Shown one piece after another: positions 13,437-23,643 of a stretch of 23,643 nucleotides of DNA; within the stretch, counting starts at the first letter, position 1, and each line of letters starts with the position of its first letter. A program made the position numbers and the translations under genes. This stretch comes from JBBQAA01 sp038276395 (GTDB lineage Bacteria > Actinomycetota > Thermoleophilia > Solirubrobacterales > Solirubrobacteraceae), in assembly GCA_038276395.1 (NCBI GenBank), contig JBBQAA010000056.1, forward strand, positions 1 through 23,643, read 5' to 3'. Under the pieces are notes generated by a model. The model had not been told where the DNA came from and ran no database searches. It saw nothing but the letters and a program-made list of their open reading frames with translations.

Positions 13437-14158
13437 TGGCCGCCCGCGGCAAGACCTACCTCGACGCCAAGGCCAAGTACGACCGCGAGCGGGAGTACCC
13501 GCCGGCCGAGGCCGTCGCGCTCGTCAAGGAGCTCCACCGCGTGAAGTTCGACGAGTCGGTCGAGGTCCACGTCCGCACCGGGCTGAACGTGCGCCACGCC
13601 GACGAGCAGCTCCGCGGCACGGTCGCGCTGCCCCACGGGCTCGGCAAGGACGTCACCGTCGCCGTCTTCGCGCGCGGGGACAAGGCGCGCGAGGCGGAGG
13701 AGGCGGGCGCCGACGTCGTCGGTGCCGACGACCTCGCCGAGCGGATCTCGGGCGGCTTCACCGACTTCGACGTGGCGATCGCCACGCCCGACCTCATGCC
13801 GGTCGTCGGCCGCCTCGGCCGCATCCTCGGCCCCCAGGGCAAGATGCCGAACCCCAAGGTCGGGACGGTGACGATGGACGTCCGCAAGGCCGTCGAGGAG
13901 TCGAAGTCGGGCAAGGTCGAGTACCGGACCGACCGCCACGCGATCGTCCACCTCAACATCGGCAAGACCTCCTTCGGTGAGCGGGATCTGCTCGAGAACT
14001 ACCTCGCCCTGCTCGAGGAGCTCCACCGCGCGCGGCCGCCGGCGGCCAAGGGCCGCTATCTGCGCTCCGTTACCCTCGTCTCGACGATGGGGCCGGGCGT
14101 GAAGGTCGATCCGGCGCGGGTGCGCGACGCGCTCGAGGAGACGCCCGCGGCCGCCTAG
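13436..14158 (+). CDS. rplA: 50S ribosomal protein L1
   Basis: A 240-residue L1 of normal length. The signature ILGPQGKMPNPKVGTVT is intact, followed by the usual C-terminal domain I return (GKVEYRTDRHAIVHLNIGK). L1 forms the mobile stalk at the E site and, in many bacteria, represses its own operon by binding a copy of its rRNA site in the mRNA; I do not see an obvious copy near rplK. It overlaps rplK by one base. After its stop comes the L10-type leader with an attenuator, so L11-L1 and L10-L12 are controlled separately. Confidence 0.98.
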   Translation: MAARGKTYLDAKAKYDREREYPPAEAVALVKELHRVKFDESVEVHVRTGLNVRHADEQLRGTVALPHGLGKDVTVAVFARGDKAREAEEAGADVVGADDLAERISGGFTDFDVAIATPDLMPVVGRLGRILGPQGKMPNPKVGTVTMDVRKAVEESKSGKVEYRTDRHAIVHLNIGKTSFGERDLLENYLALLEELHRARPPAAKGRYLRSVTLVSTMGPGVKVDPARVRDALEETPAAA

Positions 14159-14167
14159 ACCCTTCCC

Positions 14168-14280
14168 GACGCGCGGCCGAAGACCCCCGGCGGATTCCGT
14201 AAGACCGGGGCAGGCGAGCACGAGAGCGGCCCGTCCGGGCCCCTTCGACTGCCCGCCGCCCGGCGGGCGTCTTTCTTTTT
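14168..14280 (+). promoter_or_regulatory. L10-type ribosomal protein leader of rplJ-rplL
   Basis: The rplA-rplJ gap holds CGAAGACCCCCGGCGG and, after a short loop, AAGACCGGGGCAGGCGAGC. Together they resemble the kink-turn-containing mRNA site bound by the L10(L12)4 complex in other bacteria. It is followed by a strong terminator hairpin at 14251-14280. The arrangement fits feedback control of L10 and L12 synthesis. The match is by eye; covariance scoring was not possible. Confidence 0.5.
14251..14280 (+). terminator. Intrinsic terminator/attenuator upstream of rplJ
   Basis: GCCCGCC (14251-14257) pairs perfectly with GGCGGGC (14262-14268) around a GCCC loop and is followed by GTCTTTCTTTTT. 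This is the only classical U-tract terminator seen in the window. It sits inside the L10 leader, 27 bases before the rplJ ATG, so it probably works as an attenuator. Confidence 0.8.
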
Positions 14281-14306
14281 CGACCAGACCTGAGGAGAAC
14301 CCGGAC

Positions 14307-14963
14307 ATGAACAGAGACGAGAAAGCGGCGGTGATCGACCGGCTCGCGGAGGACATCCGCGGCGCCGAGGCGATCTTCGCCGTCGACTACCGCGGGCTCT
14401 CCGTGCCCCAGGCGGCCGAGCTGCGCGCAAAGCTCCGGGACGCCGACGCCCGCTTCGCCGTGGTCAAGAACTCCCTGACCGAGCGCGCGGCCGACCAGGC
14501 CGAGGCCGAGGCGCTGAAGGCGCTCCTCACCGGCCCGACGGCGCTCACGTTCGTCCGCGGCGACGCGGCGGCGGCGGCCAAGGCGCTGGCCGACACCGCG
14601 CGGGCCACGCAGATCCTCGAGTTCAAGGGCGGCCTGATGAACGGCTCGGCGCTCTCGCCGGACGACATCCAGTCGATCGCGCGGCTTCCGTCCCGCGACG
14701 TCCTCTACGGCCAGCTCGTCGGCGTCGTCGCTTCGCCCATCACGGGCCTCGCGCGCGGCCTGAACGCGCTCATCTCCGGGATCGCGATCGCCCTCGGGCA
14801 GATCCGCGACGAGGGGAAGGTCGGGGGCGACGCCCCCGCGCCGCCCGCCGAGGAGGCGCCGCCCGCGGAGGACGCCCCGCCCGCCGAGGACGGCCCGCCG
14901 GCCCAGGCCGCCGAGGCGGCCGAGACCAAGACCGAGAACGAAAACCCCCAGGAGGACAGCTAG
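14307..14963 (+). CDS. rplJ: 50S ribosomal protein L10 with proline/acidic tail
   Basis: L10 anchors L12 dimers to the ribosomal stalk. Residues 1-170 are standard (NRDEKAAVIDRLAEDIRGAE, then FAVVKNSLTERA; the L12-binding helix includes RGLNALISGIAIALGQI). The last 45 residues or so are a low-complexity tail built on PPAEEA/PPAEDA/PPAEDG units, ending NENPQEDS. This makes the protein 218 residues, against roughly 165-180 in most bacteria. The ATG has GAGGAG 12 bases upstream. The stop codon directly abuts the rplL start. The tail resembles the acidic, flexible ends seen on SecE and RpoB here. Confidence 0.96.
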   Translation: MNRDEKAAVIDRLAEDIRGAEAIFAVDYRGLSVPQAAELRAKLRDADARFAVVKNSLTERAADQAEAEALKALLTGPTALTFVRGDAAAAAKALADTARATQILEFKGGLMNGSALSPDDIQSIARLPSRDVLYGQLVGVVASPITGLARGLNALISGIAIALGQIRDEGKVGGDAPAPPAEEAPPAEDAPPAEDGPPAQAAEAAETKTENENPQEDS

Positions 14964-15353
14964 ATGGCCAGCAGCACACAGGAATGGATCGACGAGCTCA
15001 AGGGCATCAGCGTCCTCGAGCTCTCCGAGCGGATCAAGGCGCTCGAGGAGGAGTTCGGCGTCTCCGCCACCGCGATAGCGCCACCCGCTGCCGCGCCCGG
15101 CGGCGGCGGCGCGGCCGACGGCGCGGCGGCCGAGGAGGAGCAGTCCGCCTTCGACGTCGTCCTCACCGCGGCCGGCGAGAAGAAGATCCAGGTGATCAAG
15201 GTCGTCCGCGCGGCGACCGACCTCGGCCTCAAGGAGGCCAAGGCCCTCGTCGACGCGGCGCCCAAGGCGATCAAGGAGGGCGTCGAGCGCGAGGAGGCCG
15301 ACAAGCTGAAGGCCGACCTCGAGGAGGCCGGCGGCACCGTCGAGGTCAAGTAG
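14964..15353 (+). CDS. rplL: 50S ribosomal protein L7/L12
   Basis: A 129-residue L12. The N-terminal dimerisation and L10-binding helices (WIDELKGISVLELSERIKAL) are joined by an Ala/Gly/Pro hinge to the C-terminal domain, with FDVVLTAAGEKKIQVIKVVR and LGLKEAKALVDAAPKAIKEG. L12 recruits and activates translation GTPases. The ATG follows the rplJ TAG without a gap, and GGAGGA in the end of rplJ is its ribosome binding site. The length and hinge are ordinary. A long hairpin follows and separates it from the ferritin-like genes. Confidence 0.98.
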   Translation: MASSTQEWIDELKGISVLELSERIKALEEEFGVSATAIAPPAAAPGGGGAADGAAAEEEQSAFDVVLTAAGEKKIQVIKVVRAATDLGLKEAKALVDAAPKAIKEGVEREEADKLKADLEEAGGTVEVK

Positions 15354-15378
15354 ACGCTGGTTCTCCCAGATCCCTGAT

Positions 15379-15416
15379 TCATGCGAGAGGCGGCCCCGCG
15401 GCCGCCTCTCGCATGA
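15379..15416 (+). terminator. 17-bp perfect hairpin after rplL
   Basis: Bases 15379-15395 and 15400-15416 are perfectly complementary (TCATGCGAGAGGCGGCC on the left arm) with a CCGC loop. No U tract follows on the plus strand, so it may terminate weakly or mainly protect the 3' end of the rplJL mRNA. A smaller GAGA/TCTC stem follows at 15421-15432. Confidence 0.7.
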
Positions 15417-15524
15417 GAATGAGAAAAATCTCGTAAAGCAGTGAACCGTCCGCGGGGCGGGCGCGAAGACACAGGGACGGGCCATCGGGCCCTTCGCTCT
15501 GTAATCGACGAAAGGCTCATTCCC

Positions 15525-16223
15525 ATGCGGAACGCCGTGCAGGACACCTCGCCGCTCGGCGACGGCGCTCTGGCGGAGATCGACGAGGATCCCGCGTCGC
15601 GCAAGAAGTTCCTGAGGATGATGGGCACCGGCGGCGCCGGCGCTCTGTCGCTCCTCATCGCCGCCTGTGGCTCCTCCTCGAGCTCCAGCTCCAACTCGAA
15701 GTCGACTCCCCCGCCCAAGAAGTCCGGCGGTGGCGGTGGCGGCTCCAAGGAGTCCGGCGATCTCGCGATCGTCAACTACGCGCTGACCCTCGAGTACCTC
15801 GAGGACGCGTTCTACGCCGACGTCATCAAGGCCGGGCTGTTCAAGGGCTCCGCGCTCGAGACGATCAAGAAGTTCGGCGACTCCGAGCACCAGCACGTCG
15901 TCGCCCTCGAGGGCGTCGCCAAGCAGCTCGGCAAGCCGGCCGCCAAGCCGAAGACGAAGTTCCCGCTGAAGGACATGAAGAGCGTCCTCACGTTGGCCGC
16001 GACCGTCGAGAACCTCGGCGCCGCCGCCTACCTCGGTCAGGCAGCGATGATCAAGAGCCCGGACATCCTCGCGGCCGCGCTCTCCATCCACACGGTGGAG
16101 GCCCGCCACGCGGCGACGCTCAACACGCTGCTCGGCAAGTCCCCGACCCCGGACGGTGCGTTCGGCAAGCCGGCCACGATGGATCAGGTCCTGCCCATCG
16201 CCAAGAAGTTCATCGTCGCGTAG
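15525..16223 (+). CDS. Exported ferritin-like protein, probable Tat lipoprotein
   Basis: A 232-residue protein. SRKKFLR near residue 25 is a twin-arginine-like motif (Arg-Lys variant), followed by a hydrophobic run ending IAACG, a lipobox with Cys48. It should be a lipid-anchored extracellular protein, with a Ser/Gly/Lys linker to about residue 75. The rest is a four-helix ferritin-like bundle (Ferritin_2 type). It shows the expected carboxylate/His ligands: Glu90 or Glu93 in TLEYLEDAFY, Glu121-x-x-His124, Glu162 and Glu192-x-x-His195. Iron binding or an oxidase-like role is likely but unproven. The chosen ATG gives a proper signal region; the frame from 15441 adds unconserved residues. A tandem paralogue follows after 30 bases. 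Confidence 0.8.
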   Translation: MRNAVQDTSPLGDGALAEIDEDPASRKKFLRMMGTGGAGALSLLIAACGSSSSSSSNSKSTPPPKKSGGGGGGSKESGDLAIVNYALTLEYLEDAFYADVIKAGLFKGSALETIKKFGDSEHQHVVALEGVAKQLGKPAAKPKTKFPLKDMKSVLTLAATVENLGAAAYLGQAAMIKSPDILAAALSIHTVEARHAATLNTLLGKSPTPDGAFGKPATMDQVLPIAKKFIVA

Positions 16224-16253
16224 GCCCTCGAGCCACGAAAGGAGAACATCAGA

Positions 16254-16880
16254 ATGACTGACACATCCATCACGGCTCCGGGTCTCGAAGAGGTCGAGAT
16301 CACGGGCCTTTCGCGCTCCGCGTTCATCCTGCGGGGTGCCCTGGCGGCCTCCGCCGTCTACGGCGCCGGCACCGTCGGCCCGTTCGTCGGGGAGGCGCTC
16401 GCCGCCGGCGGAGGTGGGGATATCGGAATCCTCAACTTCGCGCTGACGCTCGAGTACCTCGAGTCGGCCTTCTACAAGGAGGCCCAGAAGAAGGTCAAGC
16501 TCTCGAGCAAGACGGCTGCGCTCGCGAAGCTCATCGGCAAGGACGAGGATCAGCACGTCCAGGCCCTGACCAAGGCGATCACGGGCGCCGGCGGCAAGCC
16601 GGTCAAGGCCCCGGGCGTCAAGTTCCCGTTCTCGGACGAGAAGGGCTTCCTGAAGCTCGCCCACACGTTCGAGGACACGGGCGTGTCCGCCTACAACGGC
16701 GCCGCGCCCTCCATCAAGAGCAAGGCGATTCTCAGCGCCGCCGGCTCGATCGTGCAGATCGAGGGGCGCCACGCGGCGGCCGTCCGTCTCATGGCCGGCC
16801 TGCCCCCCGCGCCGAACGCGTTCGACCCGAAGCTCTCGAAGGACCAGGTGCTGAAGGCGGTCAAGCCCTTCCTCAAGTAG
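16254..16880 (+). CDS. Exported ferritin-like protein, second tandem copy
   Basis: A 208-residue paralogue of the preceding gene. The N-terminus has GLSRSAFILRGALAASA, a signal-like region with a single Arg, then an Ala-rich stretch ending GEALAAGG that may be cleaved. There is no lipobox Cys. The bundle keeps both ExxH motifs (Glu98-x-x-His101, Glu170-x-x-His173), with Glu67 or Glu70 and Glu140 as partners, so a di-metal site is plausible. Both copies share NxALTLEYLE and the K(P/V)KFPxxD(M/E)K region. AAAGGAG lies upstream of the ATG. A strong hairpin terminator follows, so the two copies form a bicistronic unit. One may be anchored and the other released or membrane-tethered. Confidence 0.8.
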   Translation: MTDTSITAPGLEEVEITGLSRSAFILRGALAASAVYGAGTVGPFVGEALAAGGGGDIGILNFALTLEYLESAFYKEAQKKVKLSSKTAALAKLIGKDEDQHVQALTKAITGAGGKPVKAPGVKFPFSDEKGFLKLAHTFEDTGVSAYNGAAPSIKSKAILSAAGSIVQIEGRHAAAVRLMAGLPPAPNAFDPKLSKDQVLKAVKPFLK

Positions 16881-16903
16881 GAGGAGCGGCCGCGATTCGC
16901 GGA

Positions 16904-16931
16904 GCGGGGCGGGCCTTCGGGCCCGCCCCGC
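16904..16931 (+). terminator. 12-bp UUCG tetraloop terminator after the ferritin-like pair
   Basis: GCGGGGCGGGCC (16904-16915) pairs perfectly with GGCCCGCCCCGC (16920-16931) around TTCG, an exceptionally stable tetraloop. A short GTCGTTTCG follows rather than a full T tract. It ends the ferritin-like transcript. Confidence 0.8.
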
Positions 16932-17011
16932 GTCGTTTCGGCGCTCCGCGGGATCTCCCCGGCCGCGCGGGGCGTCTCACCCGGCCGCGACGGCCGAAGC
17001 GAAACGGCCGC

Positions 17012-17047
17012 TAAGGTGGTGGCTTGACACCGTGTCAAGTCACCACC
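17012..17047 (+). promoter_or_regulatory. 33-bp operator palindrome with promoter of the flavoprotein gene
   Basis: The 16-base arms 17015-17030 and 17032-17047 are complementary at 15 of 16 positions around C17031. The core TTGACAC-C-GTGTCAA is perfect and is a shape typical of TetR-family operators in actinobacteria. TAAGGT (17012-17017) is a TANNNT -10 box that would start transcription inside the palindrome near 17024, so a bound repressor would block it. No regulator gene lies nearby in the window. Confidence 0.65.
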
Positions 17048-17063
17048 CGCGAGGATGTCAGCC

Positions 17064-18251
17064 ATGGCTGATCGCGATGTCGACGTCCTCATCGCCGGCG
17101 CCGGCGTGGCCGGGGCCACGTGCGCGGAGACGCTCCGCGAGGAGGGGTTCGAGGGCTCGGTCCTGCTCGTCGGCCGGGAGATCGACCCGCCCTACCACCG
17201 CCCGCCGGCCACTAAGGACTACCTGCGCGGAGAGCTGCCCAAGGAGCGCGCGCTGCTCCGCCCCGCCGAGGGCTGGGAGGAGCTCGGCGTCGAGCTCCTG
17301 ACGCGCACGAGCGTGCTCGCCCTCGACCCGGCCGCGCACACGGCCAAGCTCCAGGGCGCCGGCGAGGTCGGCTACGGCAAGGCCCTCCTGGCCACCGGCG
17401 CGATGGTCCGCCGCCTCGACATGCCGGGCACGGAGCTCGACGGCATTCACTACATCCGCGCGCTCGGCAACGCTGACGCGATCCGCCGCGACCTCGAGCA
17501 CTCGGAGCACATGCTCATGCTCGGCGGCTCCTACGTGGGCTGCGAGGTCGCCGCCTCCCTGACCGCGCTCGGCCACGCGTGCACGCTCGTCCTCCAGGAG
17601 GCCGAGCCGCTCGAGCGGACGCTCGGCCGCACGCTCGGCGCCCGCGTGCGCCGGGAGCTCGAGGACCACGGTGTCGAGGTCCTCTCCGAGGTCGAGGTCG
17701 AGGCCTTCACGGGGGAGGACCGCGTCGCGCGCGCGGTGCTCAAGGACGGCCGCGAGGTGCCCGCCGAGCTCGTCGTCATCGGCGCGGGCGCCGTGCCCGA
17801 CACGATGCTGGCCAAGCGGGCGGGGCTGACGCTCGGCCCGCGCGGGGGGATCGCCTGCGACGTCACGCTCGCCACCTCGGCCCCGGATCTCTGGGCCGCC
17901 GGGGACCCGTGCGAGTACGAGTCGGCCCTGCACGGCCGGGCGATGCGGATCGAGCACGAGCAGGTGGCGATCGACCAGGGCCGCACCGCCGCGCGGAACA
18001 TCCTCGGCGCCGGCGCGCCCCACGACGCGATCCCCTACTTCTGGTCTGATCTCGCCGACTGGCTGACCGTGCAGTCGGTCGGTCCGCCCGAGGACTGGGA
18101 CGAGGAGCGGGAGGACGGCGAGACCGTCCACTTCCTGCGCGACGGCGCCACGGTGGGGGCCGCCACGACGGGCCCCATCGCGGCGCTCAAGCGCGCGCGG
18201 GAGGCGATCCGCGCGGGCGCGCCGCCGCCCGCCGGCGCCGCCGGAAGCTGA
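17064..18251 (+). CDS. FAD-dependent ferredoxin/NAD(P)H reductase-type oxidoreductase
   Basis: A 395-residue two-dinucleotide-domain flavoprotein. The FAD motif GAGVAG is at residues 12-17 and the NAD(P)H motif GGSYVG lies in the middle (MLMLGGSYVGCEVAASL). The second FAD contact is LWAAGDPCEY. The C-terminal part (YFWSDLADWLTVQSVG) matches the Reductase_C domain of ferredoxin reductases that serve P450s or dioxygenases. No redox-active CxxC pair is present, so it is not a thioredoxin reductase. I use ATG 17064, with GCGAGG about nine bases upstream, rather than ATG 17055, which touches that site. No ferredoxin or oxygenase gene is adjacent. It sits between the ferritin-like pair and rpoB under its own operator. 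Confidence 0.85.
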   Translation: MADRDVDVLIAGAGVAGATCAETLREEGFEGSVLLVGREIDPPYHRPPATKDYLRGELPKERALLRPAEGWEELGVELLTRTSVLALDPAAHTAKLQGAGEVGYGKALLATGAMVRRLDMPGTELDGIHYIRALGNADAIRRDLEHSEHMLMLGGSYVGCEVAASLTALGHACTLVLQEAEPLERTLGRTLGARVRRELEDHGVEVLSEVEVEAFTGEDRVARAVLKDGREVPAELVVIGAGAVPDTMLAKRAGLTLGPRGGIACDVTLATSAPDLWAAGDPCEYESALHGRAMRIEHEQVAIDQGRTAARNILGAGAPHDAIPYFWSDLADWLTVQSVGPPEDWDEEREDGETVHFLRDGATVGAATTGPIAALKRAREAIRAGAPPPAGAAGS

Positions 18252-18259
18252 GGCGACCC

Positions 18260-18288
18260 TTGCCGACGCTTGTCGCGCGCCCTATGAT
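18260..18288 (+). promoter_or_regulatory. Primary sigma-factor promoter P1 of rpoB
   Basis: TTGCCG (18260-18265), a 17-base spacer and TATGAT (18283-18288) make a near-consensus housekeeping promoter. Transcription would start near 18295, giving a leader of about 210 bases before rpoB. CGTCAG (18295-18300) and CTGACG (18322-18327) could form a stem at the very 5' end of this RNA. Confidence 0.65.
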
Positions 18289-18385
18289 CCCGTACGTCAG
18301 CCGATAGCCGCAGCCGCCAGCCTGACGCCGGAGCGCGCCACATACGCGAGCCGGAGGCGGGGTCCGTGAGTGTTGATACGCCCTC

Positions 18386-18416
18386 TTGCAGGGTGCGCTT
18401 TGCCGTGTGCTATGTT
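18386..18416 (+). promoter_or_regulatory. Possible second promoter P2 of rpoB
   Basis: TATGTT (18411-18416) is preceded by TGC, giving an extended -10 element, with TTGCAG (18386-18391) 19 bases upstream as a weak -35. It would start RNA near 18423, about 80 bases before rpoB. Confidence 0.4.
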
Positions 18417-18503
18417 TCTCGGTCGCGCCTCTTACGAGAGCGCGCGAAGAAGCGCCCTCTCTCCCATAGTCCCGCCCTCCCTTCTCCCTGAGGAGCCGTC
18501 GTC

Positions 18504-22151
<3,648 letters not shown>

Positions 22152-22154
22152 CGC

Positions 22155-23643
<1,489 letters not shown>

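Overview
This window is very GC-rich and actinobacterial in style. It has GTG and TTG starts next to ATG, the order rpmG-secE-nusG-rplK-rplA-rplJ-rplL, and rpoB-rpoC reading off the right edge. A pair of ferritin-like proteins between rplL and rpoB, a long acidic extension on SecE and many apparently leaderless genes suggest the class Thermoleophilia (Solirubrobacterales-like). That placement is inference; no database search was possible.

Left part (1-2220): an accessory patch of Fic-family (AMP-transferase fold) material. It holds the C-terminal end of one Fic protein running in from the left edge, a complete class II Fic protein on the minus strand with a palindrome over its start region, and a decayed Fic copy (deletion, frameshift, lost stop) whose surviving 3' end matches the first fragment. 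Between the last two lies a two-hairpin stretch resembling the 3' half of a tRNA-Thr, possibly an old integration scar.

Middle part (2220-7050): mostly single genes. These are a small unknown protein, a class C beta-lactamase-fold serine hydrolase, a small membrane protein, a secreted two-cysteine protein, and a minus-strand run of a carboxymuconolactone-decarboxylase-fold protein, a glutathione S-transferase-like protein and a glyoxalase-fold (VOC) protein. Several have a TANNNT -10 box only 6-9 bases from the start codon. The gap 4498-4814 carries a signal-peptide-like remnant and a 61-bp direct repeat.

Candidate system (7057-11463): three overlapping minus-strand genes, a 702-residue two-domain protein (glutamine-amidotransferase-like N-terminal domain plus a DUF6421-like C-terminal domain with an HDxxH...EExRxD signature), an SDR oxidoreductase and a threonine-aldolase-type PLP enzyme. 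They face a divergent Lrp/AsnC regulator, with an inverted repeat in the shared intergenic region. This looks like one regulated amino-acid-related pathway of unknown chemistry.

Right part (11478-23643): a small membrane protein, then rpmG, secE, nusG, rplK, rplA, an L10-type leader with attenuator, rplJ and rplL, closed by a 17-bp hairpin. Inserted before rpoB are two tandem exported ferritin-like proteins, a strong UUCG terminator, and a ferredoxin-reductase-type flavoprotein behind a near-perfect 33-bp palindrome. rpoB has its own promoters and a leader of about 210 bases; rpoC is cut by the window edge before its catalytic aspartate motif.
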